From an uncultured Oscillospiraceae bacterium (GTDB lineage: Bacteria; Bacillota; Clostridia; Oscillospirales; Oscillospiraceae): a stretch of 15,325 bases of DNA. Position numbers and translations under genes: made by a program. This document shows, one piece after another, positions 7,895-13,881 of this stretch (positions are counted from its first letter, which is position 1; each line of letters begins with the position of its first letter). Under the pieces are notes generated by a model. That model was not told where the DNA came from. It was given only the letters and a program-made list of their open reading frames with translations, and made no database searches. Location: assembly GCA_948616425.1 (NCBI GenBank), contig CAPGBJ010000102.1:1-15325 (forward strand). The letters run 5' to 3'.

Positions 7895-7926
7895 TTAAGT
7901 ACAGTATTTTCGTATTGGTACTATAA
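7895..7926. promoter_or_regulatory. Imperfect dyad upstream of coaE
   Basis: TTAAGTAC (7895-7902) matches the reverse complement of GTACTATAA (7918-7926) apart from one extra base, with further partial pairing of AGTAT and GTATT around a TTTC centre. It lies in the 138-base gap between the membrane-protein stop and coaE and has no T-run, so it is not a terminator. It may be an operator or chance AT-rich symmetry. The rest of the gap shows no clear promoter. Confidence 0.25.
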
Positions 7927-7938
7927 AAATGGAAAATT

Positions 7939-8724
7939 TTAAGACTCGGCCCATGAAGGGTGGTCTCCTTTCTTTGCCTGCTGTGTCCGCAATCGACGTC
8001 TCAGCCGACCGGCCCAGATCAAATTTCCAATCGGAAGATACAAAAGCAAATAGAAATGGGGCACAACCAAGTCAGGATACTCCTGTTTTATCAACCTGAG
8101 TCCTCTCCAAAACATCATAATCTGAACCAAGTACAGCAGCAGCAGACCCATCAGCACTCCGGCCAGCCCACCATAGTCGAATAAGCTGTACTGACTGGAC
8201 ATCAGTTCTCCTAAAAGCACAGTAAACAGGATTCCCACCGTAGCGATCAAGGCTACACTGCCTCCCAGCAGAAGCAACCAAGCAGCCATAGAAATACTCA
8301 GTTCACTGCCAAACTGTAACAATTCCTCCACCTGTTCCAGAGCGGTCTGTTCCCTCGCTCTGTCTCTTCGAATCAAAACATACAGCAGCAGCAGGGACAG
8401 CAGAACGATACAGCTATATACCTCTGGTGGATAGGACCGGCTGCGATCCCCCCAAAAGTATCCTTGATAGATCAGAATTTCCCCAATCCCCCCAACGGCA
8501 GGCAGGACAAAGGCAGCCAGAAGCTTTGCTAACTCACTGTGGAGATTGACTCTCCCAGTCCCGTCCAGCAGAACCAGGACCAGCCACAGCACAGACAGTA
8601 CCCAGGCTGCCGGCCCCATTTTCTCCAATTGCCAGATGGTCAACTCTAAAGTGAGCTCCAGCAAGAAGGCCATCAAATGGGCTGCATCATATAGAAGACG
8701 GCTAACTACTATAATCGTCTCCAA
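7939..8724 (-). CDS. Multi-spanning membrane protein of unknown function
   Basis: I do not recognise this 261-residue protein. It is strongly hydrophobic, with about six likely membrane helices near residues 39-53, 66-90, 102-118, 145-171, 185-206 and 219-239. Between the third and fourth is a charged, possibly helical stretch (about 119-141, R-R-D-R-A-R-E-Q then E-Q-V-E-E-L-L-Q) that may face the cytoplasm. The C-terminus is short and basic (R-L-R-R-R-L-R), in keeping with an inside tail. No catalytic or transporter signature is seen. The frame is open back to a TTG at 8778, and an ATG lies at 8754, but neither has a ribosome site; AAAGGAG (8733-8739) is eight bases before the TTG at 8724, so I prefer that start. 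A GTG at 8730 is too close to the site. It follows the DUF4180 gene after 93 bases. Confidence 0.8.
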   Translation of the reverse strand: METIIVVSRLLYDAAHLMAFLLELTLELTIWQLEKMGPAAWVLSVLWLVLVLLDGTGRVNLHSELAKLLAAFVLPAVGGIGEILIYQGYFWGDRSRSYPPEVYSCIVLLSLLLLYVLIRRDRAREQTALEQVEELLQFGSELSISMAAWLLLLGGSVALIATVGILFTVLLGELMSSQYSLFDYGGLAGVLMGLLLLYLVQIMMFWRGLRLIKQEYPDLVVPHFYLLLYLPIGNLIWAGRLRRRLRTQQAKKGDHPSWAES

Positions 8725-8817
8725 AAACACCACTCCTTTCCATCGTCTCAGCATAGCGGAAAGGAACTTCGTGGGCAATAGGTTTCAGACAGTCGGTCGT
8801 TTTTACAGGATAAATGG

Positions 8818-9171
8818 TCAACTTCTCCTGAGCCAGGCAAGGGCCTCCTCCTCTGTAGGCCAGAACCCCACATGAGAACCTTGGTTGCTCTCATAAATAA
8901 AATCTTTCAGAGGTTTGCTGGTGTAGTGAGAAAAATCCCCCACTATGGCAAGACGCATCTGGTAGTTGACAAACTTCTGCAAAATCTCCCCCGCCAATCC
9001 AGAAGATAGGCGAAAAAAAGACTCGTCTAACTGCTCCTTATGCAAAATAATGGCCGAGCAGTCCGTCTCATACCGGGCAGAGGCCAAAAGCTCTACCGCT
9101 GACGAAGCATCTGTAATTAAAATCTCTTCACCGCAAATCAGGGCGGCGTTTTCTTTTTTCTCAAATATCAT
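8818..9171 (-). CDS. DUF4180 domain protein
   Basis: A 117-residue soluble protein that matches the DUF4180 family as I remember it, with I-L-I-T-D-A-S-S-A near residue 18, A-R-Y-E-T-D-C-S-A-I-I-L-H-K, and the well conserved L-A-G-E-I-L-Q-K-F-V-N-Y followed by L-A-I-V-G-D-F-S-H-Y-T-S-K and F-I-Y-E-S-N. Function is not established; members often sit near regulators. The frame is open to an ATG at 9234, 21 codons upstream and just five bases after the tsaC stop, but that ATG lacks a ribosome site, while GAGGAGAAG (9175-9183) ends three bases before the ATG at 9171, its AGGAG core being six bases away, and the domain begins there. I therefore use 9171. If the longer start is used, the extra residues have no counterpart I recognise. 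Confidence 0.85.
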   Translation of the reverse strand: MIFEKKENAALICGEEILITDASSAVELLASARYETDCSAIILHKEQLDESFFRLSSGLAGEILQKFVNYQMRLAIVGDFSHYTSKPLKDFIYESNQGSHVGFWPTEEEALAWLRRS

Positions 9172-9239
9172 ATTCTTCTCCTCAATTTCCAATAGAACTT
9201 TTACCCCATAATGGGTCAAAGTCCCAACAGTCATACTTT

Positions 9240-10334
9240 TTAAACTTCTACCACATGGAATCCCGCAGCCTTATTCAGTCGATTAGACACAGCCAGTCCA
9301 ATTCCACTGTCATCAGGACACTGCGCCCAAATTCGCTTTACATCGGTATCATCCATAGCCCGCAGAGCATCAAAAAGCCGTCTAGCCTGTTCCCCCTTGT
9401 CAGCGGCAGATCCCAGAGAGAGAACCGGTCCCTCCCCTCCGGCAAACAGGGAGACAAACTCCTCAAAGCAGATTACCCCATCCCACCGAGTGTGGGACAG
9501 GTGATTCCAGATATAGTCAGCCCCCCGCTCCGGTTCCCCTTTTACTGCGGTGACTGGGGCCTTGGGCGCGTAGTGGCGGTACTTCATGCCCGGGGCCCGG
9601 GGGCTCTCCCCCTTCTCCATCTGCCGAGTGACGGCAGGGTCAACCGCCACCCTGCCTAGCACCGTTTGCAGCTGCTCCAGAGTGATGCCGCCGGGACGTA
9701 ACAGCTGAGGCTCGGCGCCGGTCAAGTCTATAATGGTGGACTCCACCCCCACATTGCAGGGCCCTCCGTCCAAAATGGCCGGAATCTTCCCATCCATGTC
9801 GGCCAGCATGTGCTGGACAGTAGTGGGGCTGGGTCTCCCCGATGTATTTCCAGAGGGAGCTGCAATAGGACAGTCCACCATACGGATCAACAACCGGCAC
9901 AGCGGATGGGCCGGACACCGCATCCCCACAGTATCCAGCCCGGCAGTCACCTCATCGGGGATCACCCGGGGACCAAAATGGGTCAATGAACTGATTGGAC
10001 CTGTTTTCAGAGCCATTAATTCCTCTGGAGACCGGCGCTTACACTTGAGAATCATGGTCAGCGGCCCGGGCCAGAACTCCTCCGCCAACTGAAAGGCAGT
10101 TTCTGGGATATCATCACAGTACCGTTCCAACCAATCCTTACTCCAGATATGAAGGATCAAAGGGTTGTCCTGGGGTCGGCCCTTAGCCTGAAAAATGCTT
10201 CTCACCGCCATAGGATTCAGTCCATCCGCTCCCAAGCCGTACACTGTCTCAGTGGGAATGCCCACCAGACCGCCTGCACAGATGATCTCTGCAGCCTTGT
10301 CAACCTCGTGCAGATTGAGAAGGCGGGTTTTCAT
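9240..10334 (-). CDS. tsaC: Threonylcarbamoyl-AMP synthase, two-domain Sua5/YwlC type
   Basis: Makes threonylcarbamoyl-AMP from threonine, bicarbonate and ATP, the first step of the t6A37 tRNA modification needed for ANN codon reading. The 364 residues hold a YrdC-type catalytic domain (about 10-215) and a C-terminal Sua5 domain (about 250-364). Seen: P-T-E-T-V-Y-G-L-G (27-35), K-G-R-P (51-54), N-P-L-I (57-60), F-W-P-G-P-L-T (87-93), V-G-M-R (136-139), A-P-S-G-N-x-S-G (159-166), E-S-T-I-I-D (198-203), and A-P-G-M-K-Y-R-H-Y-A-P (247-257) at the lid between domains. Residues about 101-123 (R-S-P-E-E-L to F-G-P-R) look like an insertion before V-I-P-D-E-V-T-A-G-L. AAGGAG lies nine bases before the ATG. 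A possible 52-residue upstream ORF overlaps this start by four bases. Confidence 0.95.
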   Translation of the reverse strand: MKTRLLNLHEVDKAAEIICAGGLVGIPTETVYGLGADGLNPMAVRSIFQAKGRPQDNPLILHIWSKDWLERYCDDIPETAFQLAEEFWPGPLTMILKCKRRSPEELMALKTGPISSLTHFGPRVIPDEVTAGLDTVGMRCPAHPLCRLLIRMVDCPIAAPSGNTSGRPSPTTVQHMLADMDGKIPAILDGGPCNVGVESTIIDLTGAEPQLLRPGGITLEQLQTVLGRVAVDPAVTRQMEKGESPRAPGMKYRHYAPKAPVTAVKGEPERGADYIWNHLSHTRWDGVICFEEFVSLFAGGEGPVLSLGSAADKGEQARRLFDALRAMDDTDVKRIWAQCPDDSGIGLAVSNRLNKAAGFHVVEV

Positions 10335-10489
10335 AGTTCCTCACTCCTTCTACAGGACATGACGCTCTTGACGCACCGTTTGTTCAAGCCGATTATTCCA
10401 CTCATATGAGGTCCCAATAGCAGGCAGAGAGGCAAAACAGTCACCAGGGGCTGCAAACATTCCCACCACCGAAGCGTCTTCTGCCACAT
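10331..10489 (-). CDS. Possible small membrane peptide overlapping the tsaC start
   Basis: A 52-codon frame not recognisable as any family. In its favour: AAGGAG (10497-10502) seven bases before the ATG, and a TGA that overlaps the tsaC ATG as ATGA, the usual form of coupled translation in this region. The peptide begins M-W-Q-K-T-L-R-W-W-E-C-L and then has a hydrophobic run (about residues 12-26), with a basic, Cys-containing tail. By hand count 33 of 52 sense codons end in G or C, against 19 of 44 in the competing frame of the same DNA, which could start at the GTG at 10487 and end at 10350. It may be real, or the region may be decayed; no homology can be tested here. Confidence 0.4.
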   Translation of the reverse strand: MWQKTLRWWECLQPLVTVLPLCLLLGPHMSGIIGLNKRCVKSVMSCRRSEEL

Positions 10490-10536
10490 AGGGATTCTCC
10501 TTAACACTCATATTCTTCAAGATAACAGCGCATATT

Positions 10537-10629
10537 TCACCATAGGCCAACACAGATGAAATCCCAAATTCCAACACAAGCAGTTAATAGCCAGAGGGTA
10601 CCGCGCAGAATCTGATGTGTCCACTTCAT
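10537..10629 (-). CDS. Possible 30-residue hydrophobic peptide overlapping the gph stop
   Basis: The ATG at 10627-10629 overlaps the gph TGA as ATGA. The 30-codon frame runs M-K-W-T-H-Q-I-L-R-G and then a mostly hydrophobic, Trp- and Cys-containing segment to G-L-W, which would just span a membrane. There is no separate ribosome site, so it would depend on coupling to gph. After its TGA an ATG three bases on opens only a 10-codon frame. Short length makes this a weak call; it is listed because the 291 bases between gph and tsaC otherwise hold only the 52-codon frame above. Confidence 0.3.
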   Translation of the reverse strand: MKWTHQILRGTLWLLTACVGIWDFICVGLW

Positions 10630-11279
10630 GCCAGGATTAGTCCCCTCAACTCCTCTGGGGTTTCTACGATGTAATCTGCCCCTTCCGACTCCAACTCCTG
10701 CCGGGTACGGAACCCCCAGAGTACCCCGCAGCCAGTGAGACCGCCGTTTTTCGCGGTACAGATGTCCACATTGCTGTCTCCCACAAAGAGAGTGTCCTTT
10801 GGCACTGCTCTCAACTCCCCCATCAGCTTATACAATAGGGTCGGATCAGGCTTGACAGGTACATCAGGCAACGCCCCCTGAATTGCAGCAAACACCCCAG
10901 GGTAGTACCGCTCCACCACTGGGCCAGCGGCCTCGTGGGGTTTGTTGGACAGGACGGCCAAAGTTACCCCCGCCTCCCGCAGACGGAGCATCGTCTCCAC
11001 CATACCGGGATAAGCAGTAGTCCTGTCAGACCGATGTGCATTATATCGCTCTGTAAACTCTGCCAGGGTCCCCCGACGTAGTTCGTCTGTAATCTTCACT
11101 GACGGGGGAACTACCCGCTCCAGCAGCTTGGGGGCCCCGTTACCCACAAAATATTTGTACTCCTCCACCGTGTGGACAGGCCAGTTATGCTGAATACACA
11201 CCCAATTTACAGCATCAGCCAAATCCTCCAATGTGTTGAGTAGTGTTCCATCCAGATCAAAAATGACATTTTGATACAT
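10626..11279 (-). CDS. gph: HAD-family phosphatase, phosphoglycolate phosphatase type
   Basis: A 217-residue HAD hydrolase with an alpha-helical cap between motif I and motif II, as in Gph and PpaX. Motif I is D-L-D-G-T (Asp8 nucleophile, Asp10), motif II S-N-K-P (Ser111), motif III Lys143 in V-K-P-D-P, motif IV G-D-S-N-V-D-I (Asp168, Asp172). All catalytic residues are present. Substrate is not certain: phosphoglycolate from DNA repair is the usual annotation, but pyrophosphate or other small phosphates are possible for this subgroup. GAAGGGAG (11289-11296) is nine bases before the ATG; a near copy of this 8-mer and its right flank occurs again at 11321-11328 in the 65-base gap, with no start codon following it that opens a useful frame. 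The stop overlaps a possible small ORF. Confidence 0.9.
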   Translation of the reverse strand: MYQNVIFDLDGTLLNTLEDLADAVNWVCIQHNWPVHTVEEYKYFVGNGAPKLLERVVPPSVKITDELRRGTLAEFTERYNAHRSDRTTAYPGMVETMLRLREAGVTLAVLSNKPHEAAGPVVERYYPGVFAAIQGALPDVPVKPDPTLLYKLMGELRAVPKDTLFVGDSNVDICTAKNGGLTGCGVLWGFRTRQELESEGADYIVETPEELRGLILA

Positions 11280-11344
11280 TTAGGACAACTCCCTTCGTCG
11301 CCACCTTTCGGCAGCGGCAGCTCCCTTCTCAAGAGAGTCTATCT

Positions 11345-11602
11345 TTATTCGTAGACGCCAATCTCCATGCATCCGATCTCCACGGTGGTATCTCGGGCAA
11401 ATCCGGCCTGCTGTAAATAGGCCTTCACTGCCACCTGGGCATGTTTTGGATTGGCCCGCTCGTCCTCAAGGTCCAAATCAATCCGTCCGTCCTCACCGCC
11501 GCAGACGGCTCCCACGTCCTCTAGCACCTCGTTCAGCTCCCCCACCACATCGTGAAGATCCTTGCCATTTGGAAGGGACTTATAATGAATATACATCTCC
11601 AT
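11345..11602 (-). CDS. Small acidic protein of unknown function
   Basis: I do not recognise this 85-residue protein. It is soluble and acidic, reading as an alpha/beta fold: strand-like M-Y-I-H-Y, a helix around L-H-D-V-V-G-E-L-N-E-V-L, a G-G-E-D-G-R-I-D-L-D-L-E-D-E turn-strand region, a helix A-Q-V-A-V-K-A-Y-L-Q-Q-A-G and a final strand T-V-E-I-G-C-M-E-I-G-V-Y-E. The small acidic fold is compatible with an immunity or inhibitor protein, but nothing shows this directly. It sits 21 bases after prfA in the same direction and is surely cotranscribed. GGGAG lies ten bases before the ATG; a second ATG two codons on is possible but has worse spacing. Confidence 0.8.
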   Translation of the reverse strand: MEMYIHYKSLPNGKDLHDVVGELNEVLEDVGAVCGGEDGRIDLDLEDERANPKHAQVAVKAYLQQAGFARDTTVEIGCMEIGVYE

Positions 11603-11623
11603 ATTTACCTATCTCCCTCTGTC

Positions 11624-12682
11624 CTATTTTTGCTCCTTTAGCAGCTCCGCCTGGTGGTCAGCAGCCAAAGCGTCAATGATCTCATCCAGCGCCCCGTCCA
11701 TCACCTGGTCTATTTTATATAGCGTCAAACCAATGCGGTGATCTGTAACCCGCCCCTGGGGAAAGTTATAGGTGCGGATACGCTCATTGCGCATACCGGA
11801 GCCCACCTGGCTACGCCGCTGCTGGGTGTACTCGCTGGAAATTTTCTCCTGCTCTGTCTCATACAACCGAGAGGCCAACAGACGCATTGCCTTATCTCGG
11901 TTCTGAAACTGGCTGCGCTCCTGCTGACACTCCACTACTGTGCCAGTTGGTTTGTGGATCAGCCGGACAGCAGAAGAAGTTTTGTTCACATGCTGGCCCC
12001 CAGCTCCAGAGGAACGAAAGACCTGCATCTCGATATCGGCGGGATTGAGCTGCACATCCGCCGTCTCCATCTCAGGCAGGACGGCCACTGTTACTGTGGA
12101 GGTGTGAACCCGGCCGCCTGACTCAGTCTCCGGCACCCGCTGCACCCGATGGACGCCACTCTCGAACTTGAACCGGGACCAGGCCCCATCCCCTTCTATC
12201 GTAAAGACAATTTCTTTCACACCGCCCAGTTCAGTCTCGCTGGACGAGTCCACCTCAGTGTGCCACCGTTTGGACTCAGCATACATGGCGTACATCCGAA
12301 ACAGGGAATGGGCAAATAAGGCCGCCTCCTCCCCGCCCACTCCAGCGCGAATTTCCACAATGACATTTTTACCGTCGTTGGGGTCACGGGGCAAAAGGAG
12401 GATTTGCAGCTCTTTCTCCAGCAGCGGCAGCTTCTCCAGCGCCGCCTGGTACTCCTCCTGAGCCAGTTCACGCAGCTCTGGATCCGACATCATTTCCTCC
12501 GCCTGGGCTTTGGCGTCCAAGGTACGCCGATAGGTCCGGAAGACCTCCACTAGTGGCTGGAGCTCAGCCTGTTCCCTATTCAGCCGGGCCACCAACTCCG
12601 GTTCGTTGTACGTCTCCGAAGCCCCCAGGCGAGCCTCAATTTGACTGTATTTTGCCTCAATGGCGGTCAGTTTGTCCAGCAT
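11624..12682 (-). CDS. prfA: Peptide chain release factor 1
   Basis: RF1 reads UAA and UAG in the ribosomal A site and triggers peptide release. At 352 residues it is full length. The G-G-Q catalytic motif is at 228-230 (G-A-G-G-Q-H-V-N-K), and the codon-reading tripeptide is P-E-T at 184-186 in R-V-P-E-T-E-S-G-G-R-V-H-T-S, a normal Firmicutes form; RF2 would have S-P-F. The frame is open 15 codons further (to 12727, inside cbrC), but AAGGAGG (12690-12696) lies seven bases before the ATG at 12682, fixing the start. Its own stop is TAG, so RF1 ends its own synthesis. In many Firmicutes prmC, which methylates the G-G-Q glutamine, lies beside prfA; here the neighbours are cbrC and an 85-residue unknown. 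Confidence 0.97.
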   Translation of the reverse strand: MLDKLTAIEAKYSQIEARLGASETYNEPELVARLNREQAELQPLVEVFRTYRRTLDAKAQAEEMMSDPELRELAQEEYQAALEKLPLLEKELQILLLPRDPNDGKNVIVEIRAGVGGEEAALFAHSLFRMYAMYAESKRWHTEVDSSSETELGGVKEIVFTIEGDGAWSRFKFESGVHRVQRVPETESGGRVHTSTVTVAVLPEMETADVQLNPADIEMQVFRSSGAGGQHVNKTSSAVRLIHKPTGTVVECQQERSQFQNRDKAMRLLASRLYETEQEKISSEYTQQRRSQVGSGMRNERIRTYNFPQGRVTDHRIGLTLYKIDQVMDGALDEIIDALAADHQAELLKEQK

Positions 12683-12708
12683 AGGCGAACCTCCTTCCTC
12701 ACAATCCG

Positions 12709-13227
12709 CTAATCTGCGTCCACCCACAGATGGTATTTACCGCAATGAATACAGCGGAACAGATAGCCCGCCATGGAACCGCACTTTTCCAGATACAGTC
12801 GAGCGGACTCATATTCGTTCCGGGCGTCGTACTCGGCAAATACTTCATCGGCAATGCCCATTTCCTCCAGCTCCTTCGTGCCTACATCCCCCAGGTAAGC
12901 ACAGTAGTCGTCACAGCATGCCAACCAATATTCCCCTTGCCAGCTGATATATCCAGGCGTACGACGAAATAACTCCTCACGCTTGGCCAAATCGCTCACC
13001 ATTTCAGCATCCTGGACAAACTTTCCATTGAATTTCTCCGCCGCCTGTCCGCTGGCCACGCAGTCCAAACAGATACAGTCCACATCTTCCACAGTATACA
13101 TGCCCCCAATATAGGCAGCTACCTCCCTGCCGCAACATTGGCAGGTGCCCTCTCCAAAGATAACCTTATCACTGTCATACAAATTGGGGTGGTATTTAAA
13201 CACAGGTAGATTTTTAATGTCACACAT
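12709..13227 (-). CDS. CbrC family (UPF0167) cysteine-rich protein
   Basis: A 172-residue member of the family named for E. coli CbrC, which is tied to colicin E2 tolerance; the molecular role is unknown. It begins with the family's L-P-x-F-K-Y-H-P-N segment (about 7-15) and has paired cysteines: C29-Q-C-C32-G, C51-x-C-x-x-C56, C104-C-x-x-x-C109 (approximately), and a final C159-x-x-C162-G-K-Y-H. These suggest zinc binding (inference). A GTG five codons upstream is part of the ribosome site itself, so the ATG at 13227 with GGAGG (13236-13240) eight bases away is the start. It is packed between the DUF218 gene (15 bases) and prfA (26 bases), so it belongs to the same transcript. It ends in TAG. 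Confidence 0.88.
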   Translation of the reverse strand: MCDIKNLPVFKYHPNLYDSDKVIFGEGTCQCCGREVAAYIGGMYTVEDVDCICLDCVASGQAAEKFNGKFVQDAEMVSDLAKREELFRRTPGYISWQGEYWLACCDDYCAYLGDVGTKELEEMGIADEVFAEYDARNEYESARLYLEKCGSMAGYLFRCIHCGKYHLWVDAD

Positions 13228-13242
13228 CCAGAAAACCTCCAC

Positions 13243-13881
13243 TTATCGGTCAAACACAAAAGATTTCAGCAGGGCCAGGGGCTCTCGGACATACATTTTC
13301 AGTCGAGACGGGGTATGGCTGGAGGGTGCGGACAGAGTGGAGATCTTTTCAAAACCTGCCCGCCCGGCCAACATCCTAGCCCGGGTGAGGTGAAAACCAT
13401 TGGAAACAATGATAACACCTTCCTCAATATCAAATCCTGCATCCTCCAGATGTTTGGCAGAGTAAGTGAGATTCTGATGGGTGTTATGGGACTGGGCCTC
13501 CAGAATAATGTTTTCTCGGGCAACGCCATGGTCCGTCAGATAATCGGCCATACCCTGGGCCTCCGAGGTGGGCTCCTTGGGCCCCTGTCCGCCAGAGACC
13601 ACCACCGTCATATCCGGGTGGTCCTTCAGGTAATCCAGCGCCCTGTCCAGTCGGTCCTGAAGCATGACTGACGGGCCCCAGTCGTGGAGTTGACAGCCCA
13701 AGATAATCATCGCCTGGGGATTGCTGCTGACATCGTCGTGGGCACCGCTGAGTACCAGACCCAGCAGGACTCCAAACACCAGTACTCCGGACAGCACCAA
13801 GGCCAGAAAAATTTTTAAGACGGGGTGGATCTGTCTCCCCTTGTAGCTGGTCACCTCAATTTTTGACCTCTGATTGCTCAT
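13243..13881 (-). CDS. YdcF/SanA-like DUF218 membrane-anchored protein
   Basis: A 212-residue protein with a short basic cytoplasmic tail, one membrane helix (about 19-45) and an outward-facing DUF218 domain. Domain marks: A-M-I-I-L-G-C-Q-L (57-65), V-V-V-S-G-G-Q-G (93-100), S-E-A-Q-G-M (106-111), S-H-N-T (131-134), I-V-S-N-G-F-H-L-T-R-A (158-168) and a late R-E-P-L-A. Relatives such as SanA and ElyC affect envelope integrity or lipid-carrier handling; the reaction is not settled. The open frame reaches 13920, but the ATG at 13881 has GGAGG seven bases upstream and overlaps the ABC-F stop as ATGA, so it is the start and translation is probably coupled. Confidence 0.9.
   Translation of the reverse strand: MSNQRSKIEVTSYKGRQIHPVLKIFLALVLSGVLVFGVLLGLVLSGAHDDVSSNPQAMIILGCQLHDWGPSVMLQDRLDRALDYLKDHPDMTVVVSGGQGPKEPTSEAQGMADYLTDHGVARENIILEAQSHNTHQNLTYSAKHLEDAGFDIEEGVIIVSNGFHLTRARMLAGRAGFEKISTLSAPSSHTPSRLKMYVREPLALLKSFVFDR

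Noticed and set aside
9172..9234. 21-codon N-terminal extension of the DUF4180 gene
   Set aside because: No ribosome site at the upstream ATG, while a strong one precedes the internal ATG where the domain begins.
10350..10577. 75-codon minus-strand frame from a GTG between gph and tsaC
   Set aside because: Its GTG has no ribosome site, and its third-position G+C is lower than in the overlapping 52-codon frame; kept only as an alternative in that entry.
12683..12727. 15-codon N-terminal extension of RF1
   Set aside because: The upstream start would overlap cbrC and lies before the clear AAGGAGG; RF1 proteins normally begin at the internal M-L-D-K-L.
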